Of a stretch of 15,780 bases of DNA, positions 1 to 6,238 are shown one piece after another. The stretch is from NCBI GenBank assembly GCA_902489215.1, contig CABTZE010000033.1, positions 1 to 15,780 on the forward strand, written 5' to 3'. Each line of letters opens with the position of its first letter. Positions within the stretch are counted from its first letter, which is position 1. The translations under genes were made by a program, and so were the position numbers. This DNA comes from an uncultured Brevibacterium sp. Lineage in GTDB: Bacteria > Actinomycetota > Actinomycetes > Actinomycetales > Brevibacteriaceae. A model generated the notes under the pieces. The model was not told the DNA's origin. It searched no databases and saw nothing but the letters and a program-made list of their open reading frames with translations.

Positions 1-1
1 C

Positions 2-448
2 CATGACAGAAAGCTCACCGCGGCGGGAGGAGATGACGCGACCGTGGAGGAACACGTGGTCGCCCAGGTCGACATCGGCCTTCCACTGAGCGAGGGCTTC
101 TTCGCCGACTTCCTTCAGCGACAGCATGCCCTGCAGCTGGGTGCCGTCACCGGCCATGAGGGTTACGAAGCACAGTTTTCCGGTGTTGCGCTGAAAAACC
201 ACGCGACCGGCAACGCCGACGACGTCTTCGGTTTCGTCGCCTGCTTCAAGGTCTGCGTACTTGTCGCGGATTTCGCCGAGGGTGTGGGTGACGCCGACCC
301 GCACGGGGTAGGCTTCACGACCCTCTTCCAGCAGCCGAGCGCGCTTTTCCTTGCGGATGCGCAGCTGTTCGGGGTCGAGGTGTTCGGGTGTTTCGGCGTC
401 TGCGCCACCAGCGGGCACAGTTGCGGCATTGTCAAGATTTTCAGGCAT
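2..448 (-). CDS. lysS: Lysyl-tRNA synthetase, class II (N-terminal part, cut by window edge)
   Basis: This enzyme charges tRNA-Lys with lysine in the cytoplasm. Only the first 149 codons are present; the frame stays open to the left edge. Reading starts at ATG 446-448 with an acidic, probably flexible leader. It passes through a segment around residues 27-50 containing EQLRIRKEKRARLLEEG and AYPVRV, which is typical of bacterial LysRS just before the anticodon-binding OB fold. The OB fold follows, with VAGRVVFQRNTGKLCFVTL and a later LGDHVFLHGRV. The class II catalytic motifs lie outside the window. The gene sits 78 bp beyond the MBL gene on the same strand. No Shine-Dalgarno sequence is visible before the ATG, but a -10-like TATCCT lies 6 nt upstream, so a leaderless mRNA is possible. 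The identification is firm from the N-terminal motifs and from the usual position of lysS at the end of this actinobacterial block. Confidence 0.93.
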   Translation of the reverse strand, partial: MPENLDNAATVPAGGADAETPEHLDPEQLRIRKEKRARLLEEGREAYPVRVGVTHTLGEIRDKYADLEAGDETEDVVGVAGRVVFQRNTGKLCFVTLMAGDGTQLQGMLSLKEVGEEALAQWKADVDLGDHVFLHGRVISSRRGELSVM

Positions 449-454
449 GGTCTA

Positions 455-485
455 AGGATAGCGAAGGAGCCGCGCCCTGAACCAA
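455..485 (-). promoter_or_regulatory. Candidate promoter of lysS, possibly leaderless
   Basis: On the minus strand TATCCT (455-460) matches the actinobacterial -10 pattern TANNNT and ends 6 nt before the lysS ATG. A weak -35-like TTGGTT (480-485) lies 19 nt further upstream. Transcription from this -10 would start at or next to the A of the start codon. The absence of a ribosome-binding site agrees with a leaderless mRNA. This is a pattern match only. Confidence 0.45.
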
Positions 486-526
486 GCCGAGCCCGGTGCC
501 GAAAGCCTGCCGAGAGCTTACTGAAC

Positions 527-1309
527 TCAGCTGAAAGACCCGAGCGGGAACCTGTCCCCCGGGGCACACATCGTGACCTTCCCATCGAAGACTTCGCGAA
601 CTTCCGCCTCGATATCGGGAATGTGATCGGGGTCGGCCACGTGAGTGACCGCAAGGTGCTTCACTCCGGCTTCTCGGGCCAGTTGACCGACCGTGTGTCC
701 GTCGAGGTGGCCGTGACCTGTCACATCGATGTTGTCTGCAGCCCGGTAGGTGCACTCTGCCAACAGCAGCGAAGCACCGCGAGAAAACTCAACGAGCTCA
801 TCCGTCAGTCCCGTGTCGGCGGTGTACACGAAGCCGTAGTCCGGGAACTTAATGCTCATGGTCGGCACGGGGTGGTCCGCCAGGATCGTCTGCACCCGGC
901 AGCCCACAACTTCGAAGTCCTCTCCGGGTTCGCGGACTTTCATGTCAAAACGGCTGCCCAGGGGTGTCTTCATCGTGTCCAGCGTTGGGATCCCGTAGAC
1001 GTCGTCGAGTTTGGGCAGCCGGGAGACCAGGTCCTCCGGCGCGTACAGCGGCAGCGAGGGCAGCACCTGCGGGAACGAACGCCGGTACGCCAGCACCGGA
1101 AGGTCTGCACTGTGGTCCGCGTGCGAATGTGACACGAGGAGGGCATCGACCTCGTCGAGTCGGCGGTCTTTTGCCAGGCCGCCGATCACGCCGGGGCCGC
1201 AGTCGATGAGGATTGATCCGCGAGGTGTGGTCAGCAGGTATCCGGATGCTGGGCCCAGGTACGTAGGTGCGGTCGCCGATGCTCCGATTACTGTCAGTTC
1301 TGCGTTCAT
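527..1309 (-). CDS. MBL-fold metallo-hydrolase, RNase Z/phosphodiesterase-like
   Basis: This 260-residue protein has the metallo-beta-lactamase fold of the RNase Z/ElaC and phosphodiesterase branch. The zinc-binding residues are visible: the HxHxDH motif SHSHADH (H61, H63, D65, H66), H146 in ADHPVPT, D165 in YTADTG and H223 in AVTHVAD. A second His-rich stretch, GHGHLDGH (198-205), precedes the last ligand. There is no signal peptide, so it should act in the cytoplasm. Its ATG overlaps the stop of the ABC ATPase gene (ATGA), and GGTGGAG just upstream is a good ribosome-binding site. It is therefore the last gene of the GDPD-transporter operon. That position suggests it hydrolyses a phosphodiester or related ester imported by the transporter, as PhnP does in phosphonate operons. 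This is inference; a tRNA-processing role is less likely here but not excluded. Confidence 0.85.
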   Translation of the reverse strand: MNAELTVIGASATAPTYLGPASGYLLTTPRGSILIDCGPGVIGGLAKDRRLDEVDALLVSHSHADHSADLPVLAYRRSFPQVLPSLPLYAPEDLVSRLPKLDDVYGIPTLDTMKTPLGSRFDMKVREPGEDFEVVGCRVQTILADHPVPTMSIKFPDYGFVYTADTGLTDELVEFSRGASLLLAECTYRAADNIDVTGHGHLDGHTVGQLAREAGVKHLAVTHVADPDHIPDIEAEVREVFDGKVTMCAPGDRFPLGSFS

Positions 1310-2472
1310 TTCTCCACCTGAGGTACGTGCCTGCGTTCACTTGCTCGAATCAGCGTCCGCTGTCCGATTTCCATGCGGACCCGAGCGTCCGCCGGGACTC
1401 GAAGTCCATCTTCGAGTTCTGCCTTCACAACGAATCCGTCACCGCGGTATTCGACTTCGCGCACTACGCCGATCACATCGCCGGCATGCGAGGTGCCTGT
1501 CGGCTCGGTCTCAGCCAGCAGCCCCGCTTCTTTGGGCTCACTGTCCACGGGCACCGCTTCGAAATCGACTGAGCGAACAGCCAGGCCCATAGTGCCGTCA
1601 GCGGTTTTTCCCTGCCCGTCGTCGAACTTGACGGGCACTGACAATCCTGGCTTGATGACTGCGCGCTGCGAATCGGTGTATTCGACCACCGGCAGGATGG
1701 AGGCGTGGCCGAGAAACTCCGCGGCCCACGCAGAATTCGGGTGGGCCCATACTGATTCGGGTTTGCCGGACTGTTCGATGCGGCCGCTGTTCATCATGAC
1801 CAGGTGATCGGCCATGGCGAGCGCCTCTTCTTGGTCGTGGGTGACGATCACGGTGGTCACACCGGCTTTGCGAATCATTTTCCGCAGGTCCGCTCTCAGC
1901 TGTCCGCGCAGCTGCGGGTCGAGTGCGCCGAGCGGTTCGTCAAGCAGAAGAACCTTCGGGTTGGGCGCCAGCGCACGGGCAATAGCAACGCGCTGCCGCT
2001 GTCCACCGGACAGTTCGTCAGGAGCCCGGTCGGCCAGTTCGGTGATGCGGCACAGCTTCAGCATTTCCTCCACGCGCTCTAGGCGCTGTGCCTTGGGCAC
2101 CTTCTGAGCGCGGAGGCCGAATGCAATGTTGCTTTTGACGTCCAGGTGCTCGAACAGCGCGTACTGCTGCGGCACCCAGCCCACTCGCCGGCGGCTGACG
2201 GGCAGATGCGTAACGTCCTCCGTGCCGAAGCTGATCGTTCCCGAGGTCGGCGCAAGAATGCCGCCTATGGTTTTGAGCAGAGTTGTCTTCCCGCAGCCCG
2301 AAGGTCCCACGAGAGCCGCAATGTCGCCGGCACCCAAAGTCATGTTGATGCCGTCAAGTGCTGCTCGTTCTGTTCCTGGATAGGAGAAGTTGACGTCCCC
2401 TACCGTCAGACCTGCGGCAGCGGTTTCCTGCCCGGTTGCTTCGGCAGATGTTTCGACGGAGACGGCTGTCAT
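1306..2472 (-). CDS. ABC transporter ATP-binding protein (organophosphate/Fe/phosphonate-type importer)
   Basis: The ATPase subunit is 388 residues long and energises the importer encoded by the upstream genes. All nucleotide-binding motifs are intact: Walker A GPSGCGKT (56-63), Q-loop PQQ (101-103), signature LSGGQ (154-158), Walker B VLLLDEP (174-180) and switch histidine H212. Residues from about 265 onward form a TOBE-like C-terminal regulatory domain, as in PotA/FbpC/PhnT-type ATPases. The start chosen is ATG 2470-2472 because it overlaps the stop of the second permease gene as ATGA. A much longer upstream frame exists but reads through that permease gene and is not credible. The 3' end overlaps the MBL start in the same ATGA manner. 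The subfamily fits uptake of Fe(III), phosphonates, thiamine, polyamines or sugar phosphates; sequence alone does not decide among these. Confidence 0.93.
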   Translation of the reverse strand: MTAVSVETSAEATGQETAAAGLTVGDVNFSYPGTERAALDGINMTLGAGDIAALVGPSGCGKTTLLKTIGGILAPTSGTISFGTEDVTHLPVSRRRVGWVPQQYALFEHLDVKSNIAFGLRAQKVPKAQRLERVEEMLKLCRITELADRAPDELSGGQRQRVAIARALAPNPKVLLLDEPLGALDPQLRGQLRADLRKMIRKAGVTTVIVTHDQEEALAMADHLVMMNSGRIEQSGKPESVWAHPNSAWAAEFLGHASILPVVEYTDSQRAVIKPGLSVPVKFDDGQGKTADGTMGLAVRSVDFEAVPVDSEPKEAGLLAETEPTGTSHAGDVIGVVREVEYRGDGFVVKAELEDGLRVPADARVRMEIGQRTLIRASERRHVPQVEK

Positions 2473-3335
2473 ACCGCCCCTCCCTTCTGAACCTGGAATT
2501 TCTCCAGCACGATTGCCGGCGGGATGACCATTGCCAAGAAGATTGCGGTCTGCGCGGCAGCCAGCTCGATTCGGCCGGTGATATAGGTGTCGAACAGGAA
2601 CACCGGCATCGGCTGAGCGCTGGGAGTGAAAAGGAAGAACGTGACGTTGAACTCGCCCAGCGACATCGTCACTACCATGACCAGCCCGCCGATGAGTGCC
2701 CTGCGGACAGCCGGCAGCGTGACTGAAAAGAAGATTTTGGTGGCCCCCATGCCGAGCGAAGAAGCGACAAGCTCCTGTTCTTTGAGTCGTTCGGAGTTCA
2801 TCGCGGGGATCAGAGCGCTGAGGAGAAACGGCAGGGTGTAGAGAACGTGGCCGGCCACCATCAGCCATCCGCTTGGTCGCAGCACGGGGTAGCTGAGAAT
2901 CAGTGCGAGGCCCACGGCAATACCGGGAATCGCAATCGGCAGCGTCGATACTGACTGCAGCAGACCTCGGCCGGGAAAACTGTAGCGCGTGATGAAGCGG
3001 GTCGCGGGCAGGGCTACCAGCAGGTCGATGATCATAACGATGGCGGCGACCTGCAGGCTGATGAAGACCGACTGGTCCATACGCTGCCAAGCCTGTGACA
3101 GCCACTGACCGGTCATTCCTCCGCTGAGCCCTGTGACCCAGTTCTTGCTGATGGCAACAGCAAGAACGATGGGCAGGGGCAACAGAGTGATGGCGCAGGC
3201 TGCGATTGCAAAGATGAATCCCACCGCCTGTACGGGATCTTTTGTTCCCTTCGGGCTCTTCTTCGACCGGCTGGTGCGCGCGGTTCCGACGCTGGTGTCG
3301 ACTGCTCCATCCCGCTGCGCTGTGGGTGCTGTCAT
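2469..3335 (-). CDS. ABC transporter permease, second membrane subunit
   Basis: This 288-residue inner-membrane protein has a polar N-terminal tail of about 35 residues and six likely membrane segments (about 36-62, 90-112, 127-148, 155-178, 212-236, 258-277). The EAA loop that contacts the ATPase is present: QELVASSLGMGATKIFF followed by SVTLPA (about 187-209), with the conserved Gly and Pro. ATG 3333-3335 is taken as the start because it overlaps the preceding permease stop as ATGA. A GTG at 3366-3368 would add 11 residues (beginning with GKQTNCERTN) but has no clear advantage. The gene ends overlapping the ATPase start. It pairs with the upstream permease to form the heterodimeric pore of a binding-protein-dependent importer. 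Confidence 0.9.
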   Translation of the reverse strand: MTAPTAQRDGAVDTSVGTARTSRSKKSPKGTKDPVQAVGFIFAIAACAITLLPLPIVLAVAISKNWVTGLSGGMTGQWLSQAWQRMDQSVFISLQVAAIVMIIDLLVALPATRFITRYSFPGRGLLQSVSTLPIAIPGIAVGLALILSYPVLRPSGWLMVAGHVLYTLPFLLSALIPAMNSERLKEQELVASSLGMGATKIFFSVTLPAVRRALIGGLVMVVTMSLGEFNVTFFLFTPSAQPMPVFLFDTYITGRIELAAAQTAIFLAMVIPPAIVLEKFQVQKGGAV

Positions 3336-4168
3336 GTTCGTACGCTCACAATTCGTTTGCTTCCCCACGCGTTGACCCCGATGAGCACTGTGGTTGTCAC
3401 AACGGCCAGGATGATGCTGAGGGTCGCGGCGAGCTCGGGGCGGAAGTTCTCTGTGAATGCCGCCGCGATCTCAAGCGGCATCACCCTCTGCCCTCGGGCC
3501 AGGGTCGCTGCTGTTCCATACGCGCCGAAGGCTGTCGCGAACGCCAGCCCGCTTGCCGAAGCAATCGCCGGACGAAGAGCGGGAATGACAACACGGCGGT
3601 ACACGCCGACGGTGCCTTCACCAAGACTCTGCGCGGCCTGAACGGTTTCCGGGCGGACTGCGGCAGCCGCTCCGCGGACGACCAGGACGATGCGGGGAAT
3701 CTGAAAGTACAGGTATCCGAATGTCAGGCCCGCCCAGGTGTATGCGATCTGCAGGTGTCGCTGACCGATTGCGCTTTCAAACGCCAAAGGCACCACACCG
3801 GTGTTGCCGACGAGCAGGATGATGAAGAAGCCGACTACGATTCCGGGCAGGCTGAGCGGAATGCTCAGGGCAACCGCCATCCCCCGGGTAAGCGTCGTGT
3901 CCTGGGTTCCGATGTAGAGCCCGGCCGGCACACAGAGGATGAGTGCGAGGACCGTTGAGAGCAATGCCAGCACTGCGGTGACGAGCATTGCCTTCTGGTA
4001 GCGAGAGCTGGTGAGGGCCCCAACGTAGTTGCTGAGGGTGAAGTGGCCGCTGCCGTCTGTCAGGCTGGCCAGCCCCAGTGTGAGCAGTGGCCAGATGAGC
4101 ACGGCTCCGAGCACTATGAGCAGCGGAACCGCCAACAGAGCGGCAGCGGCCTTCGAACGGCTGGTCAT
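3332..4168 (-). CDS. ABC transporter permease, first membrane subunit
   Basis: This 278-residue protein has six hydrophobic segments (about 7-35, 61-83, 97-120, 140-163, 200-222, 245-265). Its EAA loop, QAAQSLGEGTVGVYRRV then VIPALRP (177-200), is the coupling helix that docks on the ATPase. It belongs to the BPD transporter membrane family found with Fe(III), phosphonate, thiamine and polyamine type importers. It begins 2 nt after the stop of the binding-protein gene and overlaps the second permease gene by 4 nt, so translation is probably coupled. No truncation or missing element is seen. Confidence 0.9.
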   Translation of the reverse strand: MTSRSKAAAALLAVPLLIVLGAVLIWPLLTLGLASLTDGSGHFTLSNYVGALTSSRYQKAMLVTAVLALLSTVLALILCVPAGLYIGTQDTTLTRGMAVALSIPLSLPGIVVGFFIILLVGNTGVVPLAFESAIGQRHLQIAYTWAGLTFGYLYFQIPRIVLVVRGAAAAVRPETVQAAQSLGEGTVGVYRRVVIPALRPAIASASGLAFATAFGAYGTAATLARGQRVMPLEIAAAFTENFRPELAATLSIILAVVTTTVLIGVNAWGSKRIVSVRT

Positions 4169-4170
4169 GT

Positions 4171-5208
4171 TCAGCCGGTGACCTTCTGGAATTCCTCGAC
4201 TACACCGTCCTGAACTTCGTTCATCTTGTTGAAGTCGGTGCCTTTGACGAGCTTGTTGTATTCCTCGTCAGAGGGGAAGGCTTCCTTGGCAGATTCGGGA
4301 AGCTCAATGTCCTTGACGGGCTTCAGGTAGCTTTCGGCGAACAGTTTCTGAGCTTCATCCGACAGGACGTAGTCGAGGAGCTTCTTACCGTTGTCGCCGT
4401 TGGGTCCGTTCTTCACCAGGCTCATGGTGTAGGGAATGCTCAGTGTGCCTTCGCACGGGTAGACGACCTCGATCGGCGAGTCTTCTGCTGCAAGCTGGTA
4501 GCCGTTGAAGTCCGCGTCGATGAGGATCGGGATTTCACCCTGCTGCACCGACGAGGTGGCGGTCTGGGCGGGGTTCTTCACGCCGTTGTCAGCCATCTTC
4601 TTGGCCCACTCGAGGCCGGGCTTGAAGTCGTCGAGCGAACCTCCGAGGGCCAGGTTGGCCCCTGTCAGCACCGAGTAGCCGACAGCTGCCTGCGCTGGGT
4701 CAAGGTAGCCGACCTTGTCCTTGTATTTGGGGTCGGTGAGGTCGTTCCAGCACTTGGGCACTTCGACGTCACCGAGTTCCTTGGTGTTGACGAGCATTGC
4801 CACAGCACCCTGGTGAACGGTGGTCCAGTTGCCTTCGGGGTCTTTGAGGTCTTCGTCGACGTCGTCGAAGCCTTCGGGCTTGTAGGGCTCAACGAGGCCT
4901 TCATCCTGAGCCTGCATGCCGAAGACGATGCCATAGTAGGCAACGTCTGCTGCCGGCGATTCCTTTTCAGCCGTGAGTGCTGCCAGCGTCTGTCCGGAGT
5001 TCTTCGGGTCGTTGGGAGCTTCGATTCCCGTCGACTCGGTGAACTGCTTCAGGACGTCATCCCAGTTGGCCCATTCCTGGGGCGTGTTGTAGGAAACAAC
5101 GGTTCCTGACCCGTCGGCGGAGTCTCCCCCGCCGCCGCCAATGGAGCAGGCGGCCAGGGCAAAAGCGGACAGTGACGCCAGAACGGCGGCAGAAAGTGAA
5201 CGGCGCAT
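4171..5208 (-). CDS. Solute-binding lipoprotein of the ABC importer (AfuA/FbpA/PhnS-like)
   Basis: The 345-residue protein starts with a lipoprotein signal peptide. MRRSL and a hydrophobic core lead to the lipobox LAAC, with the lipidated cysteine at residue 21, followed by a Gly-rich spacer. The mature part reads like a type II periplasmic-binding fold of the COG1840-type family: a VVSYNTPQEW start, an ADVAYYG strand and a repeated DPAQAAVGYSV segment. Cysteines 153 and 252 could form a disulphide. I do not see the adjacent tyrosine pair that ferric-binding proteins use in the C-terminal half, which argues mildly against iron as ligand. AAAGGAG 6 nt before the ATG is the strongest ribosome-binding site in the cassette, fitting the high expression usual for binding proteins. 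It lies 35 nt after the phosphodiesterase gene. An organophosphate ligand is inferred from that neighbour only. Confidence 0.88.
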   Translation of the reverse strand: MRRSLSAAVLASLSAFALAACSIGGGGGDSADGSGTVVSYNTPQEWANWDDVLKQFTESTGIEAPNDPKNSGQTLAALTAEKESPAADVAYYGIVFGMQAQDEGLVEPYKPEGFDDVDEDLKDPEGNWTTVHQGAVAMLVNTKELGDVEVPKCWNDLTDPKYKDKVGYLDPAQAAVGYSVLTGANLALGGSLDDFKPGLEWAKKMADNGVKNPAQTATSSVQQGEIPILIDADFNGYQLAAEDSPIEVVYPCEGTLSIPYTMSLVKNGPNGDNGKKLLDYVLSDEAQKLFAESYLKPVKDIELPESAKEAFPSDEEYNKLVKGTDFNKMNEVQDGVVEEFQKVTG

Positions 5209-5215
5209 GTTTTCT
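5209..5215 (-). promoter_or_regulatory. Strong ribosome-binding site of the binding-protein gene
   Basis: The minus strand reads AAAGGAGAAAAC directly before the ATG. The AAGGAG core is close to ideal in sequence and spacing, unlike the weak or absent sites of most neighbours. It should raise output of the binding protein over the other cassette proteins. Confidence 0.6.
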
Positions 5216-5243
5216 CCTTTGTGCGAAGTTCTCGGTGGATGTG

Positions 5244-6059
5244 TCAGCGACCGAGGCGCTGGTGAAGGTCGTCAAGGCGGTCGGTCATGAACATGTCGAC
5301 GTTCATGTCGATTGCCTTCTGATTGTCTTTCTCAAAGGCGTCGGGCCAGCCCCAAGCGGAAACGGTCAGCCCCAGGGATTTCGCATAGGTGACGGTTTCC
5401 GGTCGCAGAGCGTCGAGGTTGATGTTGATGGCGTCAAAGCCCTGTTGAGCCGTAGAGGAAACCCAAGCCCGGCTGACGGGTCCTTCGCCGGTCCATGTGC
5501 GAACGCGCATGAGCTTGATGCCGGTTTTCTGATCTTTGATTGTCTTCAGACCCAAGTCGCTGAAGCCGGACACCCAAGCACGGCTCGATTGGCCATGTTC
5601 CTCGATTTCCTGTGCCAGGCGTCGAGCGCCTTTCACTGTTGTCAGACCCGTGTGCTTGAACTCGTACACGAAGTTCGTTGCAGTCTGCTTGCCGAAAGCG
5701 GCGAAGACGTCGTCGAGTGTCGGCAGCTGGCAGTTCTCTTCGATCCTCTTAGGCGAGCCGGAGTCAATGAGAGCTGTGCCGCCGGGGCCCTTGCAGAGGT
5801 TGTCGTGTGACAGATAGAACTTGTCGCCGGCGATGTTGTAGTGGACGTCGATTTCAACCCAGTCGGCGCCCTTGTCGATTGCTGACTCGATCCCGGCGAG
5901 CGAATTGTCGGGGTGGTGCTGCTTGTCGCCGCGGTGGGCGACACTCTCCACGGTCTCTTCGCCTTGTTTTGCTTCAGCTGCAGCAACCGGACCGGCAGCA
6001 AGAAAACCTGCCGCAAGCGCGCATGAGGCAACCAGCGAAGCGAGGGTGCGGTGAATCAT
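5244..6059 (-). CDS. Secreted glycerophosphodiester phosphodiesterase (GDPD family)
   Basis: This 271-residue enzyme should hydrolyse glycerophosphodiesters to glycerol 3-phosphate and an alcohol outside the membrane. A signal peptide is evident: MIHR, a hydrophobic stretch to about residue 24, then AAA-type cleavage near residues 26-30; no lipobox cysteine is present. The GDPD catalytic pieces are in order: AHRG (H42, R43), a PDNSL segment in place of the usual PENT, VEIDV (E69, D71), LSHDN (H85, D86), YEFK (132-135) and a C-terminal MFMTDR. The chosen ATG (6057-6059) gives a normal signal peptide and has GGAGG 12 nt upstream. An in-frame ATG at 6093-6095 would add 12 residues but lacks a ribosome-binding site. 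It is the first gene of the transporter operon, and its product is probably exported beside the binding protein. The substrate range is unknown. Confidence 0.9.
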   Translation of the reverse strand: MIHRTLASLVASCALAAGFLAAGPVAAAEAKQGEETVESVAHRGDKQHHPDNSLAGIESAIDKGADWVEIDVHYNIAGDKFYLSHDNLCKGPGGTALIDSGSPKRIEENCQLPTLDDVFAAFGKQTATNFVYEFKHTGLTTVKGARRLAQEIEEHGQSSRAWVSGFSDLGLKTIKDQKTGIKLMRVRTWTGEGPVSRAWVSSTAQQGFDAININLDALRPETVTYAKSLGLTVSAWGWPDAFEKDNQKAIDMNVDMFMTDRLDDLHQRLGR

Positions 6060-6085
6060 TGCCTGTCCAGGCCTCCATCGGTCGG

Positions 6086-6099
6086 GGGCATGCATGCCC
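6086..6099. promoter_or_regulatory. Perfect 14-bp palindrome in the phosphodiesterase leader
   Basis: The sequence GGGCATGCATGCCC is identical to its reverse complement and lies 27-40 nt before the phosphodiesterase ATG, downstream of the putative promoter. It has no loop and is more like a dimeric protein-binding site than an RNA hairpin. It also contains the alternative in-frame ATG. No regulator can be named. Confidence 0.4.
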
Positions 6100-6118
6100 A
6101 ATCAAGACAACGAGGCCC

Positions 6119-6162
6119 AACCTAGGAATGATCTATGACCGCTCAGTGACTCCGGCGTGAAC
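6119..6162 (-). promoter_or_regulatory. Putative PHO-box promoter of the phosphodiesterase-transporter operon
   Basis: On the minus strand three contiguous 11-nt units share TCA at the same phase: GTTCACGCCGG (6152-6162), AGTCACTGAGC (6141-6151) and GGTCATAGATC (6130-6140). The first two resemble the GTTCACC-like 11-nt direct-repeat units bound by actinobacterial phosphate regulators (PhoP in Streptomyces); the third keeps only its 5' half. A -10-like TAGGTT (6119-6124) follows immediately, so the repeats would occupy the -35 region, as PHO boxes do. Transcription would start near 6112. Repeat phase and position are seen directly; binding by a PhoP/RegX3-type regulator is inference. Confidence 0.45.
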
Positions 6163-6189
6163 ACTCAGCTTCATCGAATGAACTCATGG

Positions 6190-6218
6190 GGCGCTGATGC
6201 TCCACCCCGTTCAGCACC
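6190..6218 (-). terminator. Weak hairpin after the DUF2520 gene, possible terminator
   Basis: On the minus strand GGTGCTGA (6211-6218) can pair with TCAGCGCC (6190-6197), giving eight pairs including one G-U and a 13-nt loop, about 20 nt after the stop codon. No U tract follows, so it is not a canonical intrinsic terminator. It may still mark the boundary between the folate/PH operon and the phosphodiesterase promoter. Confidence 0.3.
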
Positions 6219-6238
6219 GCGGCTCACGTCGGAAAAAC

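Noticed and set aside
449..526. Search for an intrinsic terminator after the MBL gene
   Set aside because: Several short GC-rich complementary stretches occur, but none forms a clean stem followed by a T run, so none is reported.
44..1132. A 362-codon plus-strand open frame
   Set aside because: It is antisense to lysS and the MBL gene, both with diagnostic motifs, and crosses their intergenic region without any family signature.
2473..3105. Upstream extension of the ABC ATPase to about 599 residues
   Set aside because: The added part reads through the second permease gene in another frame and resembles no ATPase N-terminus. The ATGA overlap gives a better start.
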